Assembly: GCF_036588685.1 (NCBI RefSeq)
Contig: NW_026963310.1
Location: 2,852,001-2,916,000 of the forward strand
Direction of reading: 5' to 3'
Source of the DNA: Mytilus trossulus
Lineage: Eukaryota; Mollusca; Bivalvia; Mytilida; Mytilidae
Length of the DNA stretch: 64,000 bases
Shown here: positions 47,261 through 58,373 of the stretch, in pieces
How the letters are laid out: each line of letters opens with the position of its first letter
How positions within the stretch are numbered: position 1 is the first letter of the stretch
Translations under genes and position numbers: made by a program
Notes under the pieces: generated by a model
What the model was told of the DNA's origin: nothing
The model's database searches: none
Seen by the model: only the letters and a program-made list of their open reading frames with translations

Positions 47261-47796
47261 TTGCTATGGTATATTTCACCCCTCTTTTTTTTAACAGGAG
47301 GTTAATAAGCTGTTATTAGCAATGGATGTTAGTAGCCATTTAATTCTTTAAAATTAAAACTAGTCTTAAGTACTGAACCATGTTTGATTGAAATATTTGT
47401 AGATGCTATAATGACACACTTCTTCAAACATCAATAACAGTTATAATCATACCTTTGCTGACTTCAGCATTTGGTTATGTCTTCAGTTTCTTTTCTCATC
47501 TGTCATAGTATCAATATCATATATGTAGCATACCACCATCTTGATGCATTCTGTATTACAAATAGTTACTCAACAGTTTTATCTTAGCAATCTTGTGTTT
47601 TTTTTTATCAGGAACTACATGTTCTATATTCTGGAAATCTTACAATGCATGGAAAAGCTGAAATTATAAATTAGGTAAATAAATTTTAATTAATATGAAA
47701 CGACACAATCAGCTTTTTTAATGATAAATGTGTACTAAGTTTCAAATTGATTGGACTTTAACTTCATCAAAAACTACCTTGACTTAAAAAATTTGT

Positions 47797-48842
47797 AAGG
47801 GTTCCGCGGAACCCAGTGTCTCGCCTACTTTTGCTGAAAATCAAAGGCTCAACAAAAACGAGAAAAAAATCAATAAAATATTCCTCTTGATACTATCTTT
47901 TGATTGTAAGAAGCTTCTGTCTAAGTTTGGTAAAATTCCAGGATAGTTTATGAATCTAATAAATGTTTAAAAACTTTAACTGCAGACTGTATGTAAAGTT
48001 AACTGGAAGATAAACTAAGTCCATTTATAAGTAAAATACAGATACCCAGGTACAAAATATTAAAAAAATTTCCTTATAAATACTCGCTTTTGATCATAAA
48101 CAAGCTTTTATCTAAGTTTGGTACAAATTAAAAGAAGTATAAGAAAGTAATCTATTTTTCTAAAATTTAACCGCAGAGTGAATGTGTTGTTTCCTGGCAG
48201 AAAATCTGAGTCCATTTAAAAGTAAAATACGGAAAAAACAGATTTATTTTTTTACAAACTTTACTACTGTATATTATCTTTTGATCAAGAACAAGTTTCT
48301 GTCCATGTTTGGTACAAACCCAGGATAGTTTAAGAAAGTTATTAAAATTTTAAAAACTTTAACCACAGAGTGAATGTAATGTTTCCCGGCAGAAAAACTA
48401 AGTCCATTTATAAGTAAAATACAGAAAAAAAACAGATTTATTTTTTTACAACATTAACTTCTGTATATTATCTCTTGATCATAAACAAGCTTCTGTCCAT
48501 GTTTGGTATAAACCCAGGATAGTTTAAGAAAATTATTAAAATTTTAAAAACTTTAACCACAGAGTGAATGTAATGTTTCCCCGCAGAAAAGTCCATTTAT
48601 AAGTAAAATACGGAAAAAATGGAAATTTATTTTTACAAAATTTACTTCTGGATTCTATCTTATGATCATAAACAAGCTTCTGTCCACGTTCGGAAGTAAT
48701 CCAGTATAATTTAAGAAAGTTATTAAAATTTCAAAAACTTTAACCACAGAGTGAATATTTGTGGACGCCGCCGCCGACGACACCGACGGAATGTAGGATC
48801 GCTTAGTCTCGCTTTTTCGACAAAAGTCGAAGGCTCGACAAA
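47797..48842. mobile_element. Composite element with five ~190-base tandem units and a terminal hairpin
   Basis: The left end contains the palindrome GGTTCCGCGGAACC. Five tandem units follow; the shared phrase CAAGCTTCTGTCCATGTTTGG starts near 47911, 48101, 48292, 48485 and 48672, and each unit ends with TAAGTCCATTTATAAGTAAA. The right end has CGCCGCCGCCGACGACACCG, then TTCGACAAAAGTCGAA (48816-48831), a perfect hairpin. A central tandem array with distinct ends and a 3' hairpin resembles pearl or Helitron-derived nonautonomous elements of bivalves; this is inference from structure. Confidence 0.6.
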
Positions 48843-49374
48843 AACTTTAACCTGAAACTGAGGGAACACTTTTAATTTCTATGTTCATGTTAGGTAGAGC
48901 ATAAAAATTCATAAAAGAACTAGCAAAAAAAGGCACCAACAAAAAGAAACAAATCTAAAGTAATTGTCCATTAACCAGGAAACCCTTGTTTTCCCCTTTT
49001 GTTGCTCCTAATTCATAAACAGATTAAGTCATAACTCCAATATTCCAACCCTTACTATCCTTTGGAGTTTTGTGGTGTGGAAACTTCAGGCAATTCTATA
49101 AACTGTACTACAAATTATTGTCTGGACAATAGAAAATTGATTATTTGGGCCCCTTTTATACCCCTTTTTCCTACACCAAAGGGACCATAAATTAACTCCC
49201 AAATCAATCCAAACCTTCCTTTTTGTGGTTTCAAACTTCAAAGATCTATATTTACTTATGCTAAAACTATTGGCATTTTTTTTAATTAAACTTAAGTTAT
49301 CATATATATCTTCAAATAACTGATTTTTACTGAAGTTATATATATGTTGGTAAATTTCAAAATCACATCTTTAA

Positions 49375-49647
49375 GGTGGTACCCAACACTTGAACTAAAA
49401 TTAATTTGGCTCGTTTAATTTTCTTAAAATTTTGACAAAGTATTTACTTTGACTCTTTGACAAAAATATAATTTTTTTTTTTTTTTTTAACCAACCGTTT
49501 TATCAGAAAAATTACACTGGTTATATAGCAGTTTGACAAACACTCATTTTGATCATTGAAAAGCTTAATATCCCTTTAACAACACAACGTAATTACAACG
49601 TTAAGCTGACTTTAAAGAGTTATCTCCCTGTGGTGTTAGGTACCACC
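49375..49647. mobile_element. MITE flanked by TTAA, 273 bases
   Basis: TTAA at 49371-49374 and 49648-49651 flank inverted ends GGTGGTACC[CT]AACAC. The interior is noncoding and AT-rich, with a long T run. TTAA target duplications are typical of the piggyBac superfamily, but these ends start with GG rather than CC, so the family is uncertain. Confidence 0.75.
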
Positions 49648-49878
49648 TTAAAAGTTGTGTGAAATAATTCAAATATAACTTTTGGATTACCTCCCTTACA
49701 CAGCTTTCAAATTGTCTTGACTATCCTTTAACCAGAAAAATGATTGTTTTTTATCTTTTTTGCCCCTTATTCATAAATGGTTTTATCTATACCCTCAGCC
49801 AATCCTAACCATCCCATATAGTAGTATAGAGCATTGGGGTATAATTTCAGAAAGATCATACATGTACACTTTTATTAA

Positions 49879-50179
49879 CCCTTTCCTCCATTGACATTTT
49901 TTTTTTTCATACTTGATTCGCATAGGATTTTTCAATAAAAGGCTAAAAACATGCTTTAAAGAATAAGCAAATTGCAACAAACAACTTTTTCATCATATAT
50001 TTTCAAGTAGTCAGATATTCATATGAATATATCCTTTTCATATTGGATACAAATTTTATTACTTTTGAAGCAACACTTTGTAGTCAAAGCGTTCCAACTC
50101 AGGTTCTACACAGGCGTCCAAAGGCGTCATTATGGAGTAAAGGGGGTGGCGTCAAAAGGCGTCACTATGGAGGAAAGGG
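49879..50179. mobile_element. piggyBac-type MITE, copy 1 (301 bases)
   Basis: TTAA at 49875-49878 and 50180-50183. Inverted ends CCCTTTCCTCCAT and ATGGAGGAAAGGG. Near the right end GGCGTC[AC] occurs several times (AAGGCGTCATTATGGAGTAA, AAGGCGTCACTATGG). An inverted second copy is at 59976-60284. TTAA plus ends starting CC fit piggyBac-derived MITEs. Confidence 0.85.
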
Positions 50180-50599
50180 TTAACTTAAAACTACGCTTGT
50201 GTTTGGCCCATCATTTGTGACTCTTTGCCCTATAACCCTAAAAATAAATTCCAACCTCTTCTTCTTATAATATTTAACATTGTGGTACAATTTCAGAGGA
50301 ATTGAAATACTTATACACAACTTATTGTCCTGAAACTAGATAAATGCTTGTTTTGGTCCCCTTATCCTAAACCTTAGGGACCATAACCCCCAATATCAAT
50401 CCCAAGCTTCCTTTTGTTGTTTTAAACATTGTGTTAAAATTCTATTCATTTCTATTAACATGATTAACTTATACTAAAGTTATTATCTGGAAACCATCCG
50501 TCTTCGAAAGATGCTCAGCTGACCACAAACACGATGTGATACCAATATAATTATATGATTGCAAAAATGTTATGTATAAAAAGGTATTCTAGACTTTAA

Positions 50600-51396
50600 A
50601 CTAGAGGCTCTAAAGAACCTGTGTCGCTCACCTTGGTCTACATGTATGTGAATATTAAACAAAGGAAGCAGATGGATTCATGACAAAATTGTGTTTTGGT
50701 GATGGTGATGTGTTTGTACATCTTACTTTACTGAACATTCTTGCTGCTTAAAATTATCTCTATAAATAATGAACTTGAACCAGTAGTTTTAGAGGAAAAT
50801 GTTAGTAAAAATTTACAAATTTTATGAAAATTGTTAAAAATTGACTATAAAGGACAATAAGTCCATAGGGGATTAATTGACCTTGTTGACCATTTCGGTC
50901 ATGTTGACTTATTTGTAAATCTTTCTTTACTGAACATTATTGCTGTTTACAGTTTATCTCTATCCATAATAATATAAAAGATAAAAACCAAAAACAGCAA
51001 AATTTCCTTAAAATTACTAAATCAGGGGCAGCAACCCAACAATGGGTTGTCTGATTCATCTGAAAATTTCAGGTCAGATAGATCTTCACCTGTTAAACAA
51101 TTATACCAAGTATACCCTTGTCAGATATATGCTCTAAATGCTTTGGTTTTTGAGTTATAAGCCAAAAACTGTATTTTACCCCTATGTTCTATTTTTAGCC
51201 ATGGTGGCCATCTTGGCTGGTTGGCCGGGTCATCTGACATATTTTTTTAACAAGATACCACAATGATGATTGTGGCCAAGTTTGTTTTAATTTGGCCCAG
51301 TAGTTTCAGAGTTCTAGAAGATTTTTGTAAAAGTAACAACGCCGGATGCAAAGTGATGGGAAAAGCTCAGTAGGCCCTTTGGGCTAGGTGAGCTAA
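50600..51396 (+). repeat. ~800-base dispersed element, copy 1
   Basis: It begins CTAGAGGCTCTAAAGAACCT, GTGTCGCTCACCTTGG and ends GTAGGCCCTTTGGGCTAGGT, GAGCTAA. Noncoding. Near the ends are GCTCACC and GGTGAGC in inverted orientation. A second copy in reverse is at 61071-61841; shared interior phrases include TGGTTTTTGAGTTATAAGCC and AACAATGGGTTGTC. Confidence 0.85.
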
Positions 51397-52430
51397 ACAT
51401 TACTTTTTTTCTAGTTTATAACTGAGTGAAGGCAATATCATATATATATACCCAATAAATCATCAAATTCTAAACATATTTCTATGTTGATTAAAATGAA
51501 GCTTTTTATTATTTGATGCAAATTTTATGTTCGGAGAGCATTCTACAGCTATTTTCCAGTATTCATTTAGGAATTACTTGATCATCATAAAAGCGGTGTT
51601 TAAAATATAATACAGGGGACTCATATTCATTTTAACTTTATTTCGTGCTGCTACTTTTGATTTTACACAGTTAAGATGGCTCAGACTTATTCAGGGTGGA
51701 CAAATATTACTATATAGTATAAAAAGTCCATGGTTACAAAATTTACTAGTATATATTTAGTCCGATATTAGTTATATATGTCCCCAACCAAATTTTCCTA
51801 GGTAATCATGTCCTATAAAATCCTATAAAAGATTCAATTACTTGCATTTGCAAATTTAAATCTTATGTTTTAGTAATTTTTAAGAGTCACATAGTTAAAT
51901 TTTTGATAAAATTTATGTCCCCAGACTATTAATTTTCCCACAAAGTCATGTCCATGTCATTAGAAGTCCTAGGTTTAAATGTCTTTGCCTTTAATTTGTT
52001 AAAGTGAATATGAATGTAATGTGTTTTAACATTGTTATAGACAAAACGAAAGAGTTGTGTATCAATCTGTTACAGCTAATTTCCTAAAGCATGTAGAGCA
52101 AGACTTAATTAAGTTAGCTTGCTTGTTTTGTATTTAAACTGTACACTCATTAGGATAATATCCAATTGAATTCAAATATTAAATATACAGGTTAAACTAT
52201 GCCTATATATATTATATAAAGATGACCATCATGTCAATCATATTAACAAAGCTTGTATAAACAATTATACAAACAAAGAAGGCAAGCCAACCAAAGTTTT
52301 GCATTACATGCATTAGAAATTAGCTGTAAATAAAATTTGTCTCCAGACTAATTTTCCTAGGAAATCATGTCCATGTCATATTTTCCTAGAAAATCATGTC
52401 CATGTCATTAGTATTGAACTCCTAGGTAAA
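51397..52430. repeat. Diverged direct repeats with TTTTCCTAGG[AT]AATCATGTCC
   Basis: The phrase, or close variants, occurs near 51793, 51932, 52351 and 52381, usually followed by ATGTCCATGTCATTAG. Another TTTTCCTAGGAAAACAAG is at about 52849. No gene. They surround the foldback at 52431-52645. Confidence 0.6.
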
Positions 52431-52645
52431 AATGTCCTAGTCCAAATAATTATGACAGCTTGAAAGGCTATTATATTTTTTTTCTTTGACGCCTTACTTC
52501 GACGAACTAAGTAAGGCGTCAAAGAAAAAAAATATAAAAGCCTTTCAACTTACAAGACGTCATAATTTGACGAAGTAAGGCGTCAAAGAAAAAAAATATA
52601 ATAGCCTATCAAGACGTCATAATTATTTGGACTAAAAATGTCCAT
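52431..52645. repeat. Foldback with one left arm and two right arms
   Basis: The left arm (about 52437-52503) runs AGTCCAAATAATTATGAC, AAAGGCTATTATA, TTCTTTGACGCCTTACTTCG. Two inverted copies follow: 52508-52570 (AAGTAAGGCGTCAAAGAAAA to GACGTCATAATTTG) and 52575-52640 (CGAAGTAAGGCGTCAAAGAA to TCATAATTATTTGGACT). The second right arm pairs with the whole left arm; the middle copy is an extra duplicate. Confidence 0.88.
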
Positions 52646-52913
52646 GTCTTTTATTATAAAAAATGTTATCAGCAAAGGAAACTGAATATTTATGTTTTTA
52701 ATAATTAGGTTATTAAGGAAATATTCTTCATTTTTATTGGAAAAAAATTTCTTCTATTATCCAATCTTATCTATAAAAAAAAAATCTTCTATTTTAAATA
52801 TATTTTATGATACAAAAAAACTATTAGAAAAACAAGTCTTGTGACATATTTTCCTAGGAAAACAAGTTACAAACATAAATTACTAGCCTAGGACTGATTT
52901 TCTAAGGGAGACA

Positions 52914-53116
52914 GGGAGAAAGGAGGTAGGAGAAAGGGGTGGGAAAAAGGGGGTAGGAGAAAGGAGAGGAAGGTTGGGAAAAAGGAGAAGTTGGAGAAAA
53001 AAATAAAATATGAAGAAATAAAATATCTCTCTTTTTTCCTGTAAATTAAAAAAAATAAAATAAGGAGAAGAGGGGTAGGAGAAAGGAGAAAAGAGGTGAG
53101 AGAAGGAAAAAGAGTA
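52914..53116 (+). repeat. Polypurine tract
   Basis: About 200 bases of mostly A and G on the plus strand, with repeated GGTAGGAGAAAGG motifs, broken by a short AT-rich piece at about 52998-53055. The minus-strand frame rich in S, P, L and F is the translation of this tract, not a gene. Confidence 0.8.
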
Positions 53117-53149
53117 CCCCCTGTCCTCCCCCTCATATGCATTTTCAGA

Positions 53150-53905
53150 TCCTTTTTTCGCTTGTTCTATTAAAATCTTACCACGTAAATTCCTTAACTC
53201 TCTTTTTTATTTAATTGAATGTTGATTTTGTTTGCCTCAAAACAAACTGTTTTTCCTGTGAATAATTTTCAATCTCCTTGCTTCTAGTATGAAAAATTTG
53301 CAAATCATCTTTGACAGACGACGCGAGCACGAATCGCAATCTGTCAACAAAGTTCTAAATGCACATAAAAATAGTCCACTGTCGAGTTTTAATTTGATTT
53401 AGAATGACAAGACATTTCATCGTTCTTTGTAGAACAAACCATGATATCAATACACATTTGTATTTTATTGATCTTTCTAGGGATGTTGCGACTTTAATAA
53501 TAAATATTCGTGTAGTAATATGCCCTAACTTTTCTGTACGAAGGCAGAGCAAACGAAACTTGAGGATGAACAAGATGAAGATGAAGATGTGTTGATAAGA
53601 TCTGAAACGTAAAATGCATAAAACTTAAATTTTCTCGGTAAAAAGTCACTCACTATTATTTCTCTTTCAAAACTGCCATTAAGGAAACACGCATTAAAAT
53701 ACCCGTTTGGAAAAAAAAGGGGGGGGGGAGTCTCGGCTTGATATATAATATTTAGACGTCATGTTAAGAATGTAAATTATTTGAATTAATATGGGAAAGT
53801 TTGTTGAAATGTTCGCCGATTATGGCCAGATATTTTTTTTCCATTGATTTGTGACTAGGCCTAATAAACTTTTGAGCTGCAAAAACAAACAGTTTCTTTT
53901 AACGG
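53150..53905. other. No gene recognised
   Basis: Mostly AT-rich DNA with overlapping short frames at 53355-53595 on both strands. Contains an A8 to G10 run near 53715. No repeat matched. Confidence 0.5.
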
Positions 53906-55227
53906 AGCTATCCATTTGATTTTAGGGGGGGGGGGGGGGGGGGGCTAGGATAAAATTTGAAAAAAATAGGCAGGGCAGGAGTTTTGAGTAAAAAAAAGGC
54001 AGGATGACACACTTGCAAAAAAAAATAAGACAATTTTGGTAAAAAAGTCAGGATAAACTAAAAAAAAAAAAAGGCAGGACCAGAGACATATATTACAAAT
54101 TATTATCGTCGTGTCATATGTTTTCGTATGTCATATGTTTTCGTATCAACCACATTTCGTCGATTTCGGCTGCATACGCGTACATTGTGGCGTGTTTTTC
54201 GGTTTCTATATTAAGAAGAACAACACCACTACAACTTGAAATATTTAAAACATATTCATCGTCGCTTTTTAAAGGCGTTAGAACAAATTAAATAAAACTG
54301 ACCTATTTAGCCATTTTTATTTAATGTCAAAAATATGCATCACTAGAATAGTTGTGGAAAAAAATTCTGAAGGGTTAAAATAAAGTCCAGATATGTTTTT
54401 TGCAAGTCAGAAACTGGATCTTCAAGACATATGACTGTCATGTGTTTTTTTGGGCCGTTTTAATTACAAACCAGCAAGTTAAAATTAGCAGGGTTCTTAT
54501 ATAAAATGGTTGTTCAAAATCTAATTATTCAATATTTCATTGATAATTTTTTTTTATACATCCTTGATTCATGAAGATGAAAACAGTCTTGACTTTTTAT
54601 ATTTAATCCTAAATTTTGAAAACTGCATTTTATTTTAGAAAAAATAATGTATTTTGTACAAACCAGGTGCCAATCTGAAATTAATCAAAATCTTAAAATT
54701 TCAGCACACAATTCACCAACCTAAAACTATTTACTAGTAATTTTTAGTACTGAAAAGTATTTAATAACTTTTTTTATTATTCAAGCGATCATTAGAACCA
54801 CGACTTTAGAAAATATTAATTTCCGGATTTTGCAGTCATTTCCTGTCCGTGTACTGATCCAATTTTTATTTCATACGAAAACATATGACGCCGTTTTTTT
54901 TTACATACAAAAATCGCAAAGTAATCGGAAACAGTAAAAAATCGTAGTAAGCATTGACAAAAAATCTAGATACCTAAAATCAATCTACAGGACATGCTTT
55001 TTAAATTTGAGTAAACACCGGAATAAAAACTCAACAGTGAAAACTGTAAGCAGTGAAAATTGTTATTAGTACGAAAACACATTACACGATGATATATCTC
55101 CTGGCAGGACCGATCACAGTGAAAAATTTAAAGGCAGGACAGAGATTACAGCTAAAAAAAAGGCAGGACAAAATTTACATCCTGCCCCCCCCCCCCCCCC
55201 CCCTCCTATAAAAATCAAATGGTAGCT
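53906..55227. mobile_element. Foldback element bounded by a 20-base G run and a 19-base C run
   Basis: Ends are inverted: AGCTATCCATTTGATTTT from 53906 and, on the other strand from 55227, AGCTACCATTTGATTTTT. Just inside lie G20 (53925-53944) and C19 (55185-55203), then paired GGCAGGAC/GTCCTGCC phrases repeated several times on each side. The interior (54090-55080) is noncoding, with repeated CATATG[TA]TTTTCGTAT. A third partial copy of the end follows at 55240-55330. Confidence 0.75.
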
Positions 55228-55239
55228 AAATGGAGCTAA

Positions 55240-55330
55240 CATTTGATTTTTATGGGAGCTACCATTTGATTTTTATGGGGAGGCTAGGATGAAAAATTTT
55301 GTCCTGCCTTTTTTTTCAAATTTCATCCTA
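55240..55330 (+). repeat. Extra partial ends of the G-run element
   Basis: CATTTGATTTTTATGGG occurs twice, followed by GAGGCTAGGATGAAAAATTT and GTCCTGCC, the same order as the left end of the neighbouring element but with a short G run. It separates that element from the start of the non-LTR sequence at 55331. Confidence 0.65.
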
Positions 55331-55658
55331 GTAATAATGATACAACTGATACAAATCAAAATATAGAGAACAAAAATCACAACTTTTCTAATACATCCCT
55401 TAATGTCCCTATTACACGTAAAGAAATCAAAGACTGTATTAAGAAGTTAAAAAAGGGAAAATCTGGAGGTCCTGATTTGATAATTAATGAATTTCTAAAG
55501 GTGTGGTCAAACACTCTAGTTTTACTTTTGACCAAACTTTTTAATAAGATACTTAACTCAGAAAAATTCCCCAAAATTTGGAACATTTCTCTATTGACAT
55601 CAATTTATAAATCTGGTGACCCATGATGGCATCTGATTGTGGGAACTATAGAGGTATA
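55331..55658 (+). mobile_element. Non-LTR element 2, first part (pre-RT and start of RT domain)
   Basis: Plus-strand translation shows P-I-T-R-K-E-I-K-D-C-I-K-K-L-K-K-G-K-S-G-G-P-D and N-E-F-L-K-V-W, then F-P-K-I-W-N-I and, after a frameshift and stop near 55621, C-G-N-Y-R-G-I. These are the N-terminal reverse transcriptase motifs of LINE-type elements. The sequence stops at 55658 exactly where an antisense element begins and resumes at about 58369. The 5' end with the endonuclease is missing. Confidence 0.85.
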
Positions 55659-58370
55659 AATCAAAATCAAATATATTTTATTGTCAATTAAAGACGCCCA
55701 TTACAGGCAGAATAATCACAAGTTAAATTTGGTACAATGATTACAAAATGATTACAATTATTTGAATACAATTAAATCAATGATTACAATGAAAAGACAA
55801 GAAAGACACACTAATGATCACTAATGTGCATTCATAAAATGTATCATGTTTCAACTTGACAAATACAGTGATCCTAAAAAAAAATGAATATAGGAAACTA
55901 AATTTAGATATTCTGGGTTTTCCCCTGGTGTTTTTATGATCCTACATTTAAAATGAGAAGCTTTATAAATATCTAAATTTCTAAATTATGCCTCTGTCTT
56001 TTTACAGTAAAATATATAAGTACACTAAGTTTCTAATAGTTGTTTTCGAACAACATTTAAATTATTAATTAAATTGCTTACTTGATTAAAAATGTGACTA
56101 TCTTCATTGGACATTAGCCAAATAAATTGCGATTGATAGTCTAAATTGTGAAAGTTTTTGTAACTTTTAACTATGTTGGAAATAATGGAAACTCTCTCAT
56201 TTTCCAAAGATGAACATTTAAGTAAAAAATGGAGTTCATCTTCCACTTCTTTTTTACAAAGATTACAAATTCTATCCATTGCCTGAAGTCACCTGTATCT
56301 GCCTCTCTCTATTTCTAAATCATGATTACTAATTCTGAATTTTGTCATCTGAATTCTCAGATTCCTATTACCTATAGCCAAATAAGGTTCAAAATATATA
56401 TTTCTCTTAAAAAGTCTGTATGTTCTAAGTTTATTTCCAAATGACATATTTTTTCTGTCATCGTTTAAAGATGAATACCACAACTTATTATACTTTAATT
56501 TAAGTTTGTTTAAAATAAATCTTGTCAAGTTTGATTTCATATTAAAAACTTGTGATAAATCTATGTCTTAATATTTTGCTAATGAATTTATAGAATTAAA
56601 CCAACTTTTCTTACTATGGTTTGATAAGGATTTTGATACAAGGAGAGCTTCAGACAATAATTGGTCCTCTGTACTTGTTTAACGTTATAAGTACGAAAAG
56701 GATATCTCCCAAGCTCACCTATCACTGCCATATTTGTGCTTCTCTTTCCTACTCCCAGTGAAAATTTACATATTTTAGAATGAATTGATTCAATTTGCAG
56801 TTCTTTACATAATTTTTCAAAATAACAATCTCCTTTTTCAGTTAACTTTTTTGAATCTAAAGCACCCCAAATTTCACTTCCATAAGTTAAAATTGGTTTA
56901 ACTGTGTGGTCAAATATATGAAGTAAAGTTTTAATTTTGGGTTTATGACCTTTAAATATTTTATAAATTTTAAAAAGAGCTTTTAGTCCTCTTTTATATA
57001 GATCATATTTAGCCTCTGTAAAGCTTCCAGAGGCACTAAAGTTTATTCCTAAATATGTATACTCTCTAGCTTTGTCAATAGGACAATTATTTAATTTAAA
57101 AGATGAATGATTTATTTTTCCTGTACAGTTGAAAACCAAACTTTTTGTTTTTTTAAGGTTAATTTCTAATCCCCGTTTATTACAGTACAGACACAACTTA
57201 TCTAAACTATTTTGTAAGCCTTCTGCAGTTTCAGACAGCAAAACTACATCATCAGCACATAATAAGAAGTTCAACTGAATTGAATCAAGTTGAACTGGTC
57301 ACAAGTTTTATCAAATATTTCAGGGAGGTCATTAATGAATAATTTAAAAAGATTAGGGCTGAGATTATCCCCTTGGCGAACCCCTATATTAGATGAGAAG
57401 GAGTCTGTCATGTGAGATTTGCTCATTCTCACATTCAACTCAGTCTTTTTAAACATGCTTTTAATAACATTATAATATAAATCACTGATGCCATATTGTC
57501 TTAGTTTATAGAAGAGACCCATATATGCCAAACTGTATCAAATGCCTTTTTGAAATCGACAAAACAAGAAAAGAGAAGTTTAGGGCCTATTTGAGTATAT
57601 TTTTCTATTAATGTTTTGAGAACAAACATATGGTCACTTGTTCTTTTTTTCTTGCAAAAACCAATCTGTTCTTTACATATTATATTTTTCTTTGATAAAA
57701 AATTCTCTAGCCTTATGTTTAATATTTTTGCAAATAGTTTTCCTAGTGCACTTCCAATGGTTATACCCCTATAATTTGAGGGGTCATCAGTAGAACCACT
57801 TTTGAATATTGGCACTATAAATCCTTTTGCCCACATAGTAGGGAAGGAGCCAGTTAAAAGAATATGATTAAATAATTTTTTAAAACTTGTTAATAGAAAT
57901 GATTGGCTACATTTTAGCATTTCATTTAGGATCATGTCAAAGCCACTTGACTTCTTATTTTTTAATGTGTATATAGCTGTAATTATTTCTTTATCACTAA
58001 TTTGGAAGTCAAGTTCTGAGAATATTTTTTCCTTTTCCAATTGCTTAAATCGATTAATAAAATTGTTATCGGTTGCATTAATTTTGCTTTTATTTAGCTC
58101 TTTAAAATAGTCAAACCATGTATTACATGGAATGTCTGGAGATGTAGATTTCTTTGTATCTTTTGGTAAATCCTTTAGTAAACTCCAGTATTTATTAGGG
58201 TTATTTTCATGAAGGTTGTCAAGTTCATCCATTATACTTCGTCTAAATTCCTTTAATTTCTGTTTTCTAGTTTTTCTGTACAATTTTAATAGTGAAAAAT
58301 AAGATGTCCTAACAATTGGATCTTTGCTAAACTTTTTAAGGAGTATTTCATTACTATCTAATAAGCATAA
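55659..58370 (-). mobile_element. Non-LTR element 1: 5'-truncated LINE inserted antisense into element 2
   Basis: The minus-strand reading covers a linker before RT (Y-W-S-L-L-K-D-L), RT with N-Y-R-G-I-T-I-G-S, F-V-D-F-K-K-A-F-D-T-V-W, V-R-Q-G-D-N-L-S-P, and the catalytic box C-A-D-D-V-V-L-L in place of the usual [YF]-A-D-D. It then runs to a C-terminal zinc-like C-x2-C...H-x4-C (56279-56200 region). Frames break near 57510, 57271, 56588 and 56285, so it is dead. The 3' end is at 55659, with a short TGATT-repeat tail. The endonuclease is missing. Confidence 0.88.
56025..56540 (-). pseudogene. C-terminal region of element 1 ORF with Cys/His motif
   Basis: Two frame segments (56540-56289, 56279-56025). 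The second begins M-D-R-I-C-N-L-C-K and has D-E-L-H-F-L-L-K-C, a C-x2-C/H-x4-C arrangement common at the end of this class of LINE polyproteins. Element 2 has the matching F-C-K-F-C and E-I-H-F-L-I-E-C. Confidence 0.8.
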
Positions 58371-58373
58371 CAA
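56588..58373 (-). pseudogene. Broken reverse transcriptase of element 1
   Basis: Three frame segments (58373-57501, 57531-57271, 57274-56588) overlap by a few bases at two frameshifts and together cover the RT fingers, palm and thumb. Y-L-G-I-N-F and P-I-L-T-Y-G-S-E-I-W-G are typical thumb-region motifs of LINE reverse transcriptases. The second D of the A-D-D box is kept. Enzymatic activity is not expected because of the shifts. Confidence 0.85.

Noticed and set aside
52888..53142. 84-residue minus-strand frame rich in S, P, L and F
   Set aside because: It is the translation of the polypurine tract and low complexity throughout.
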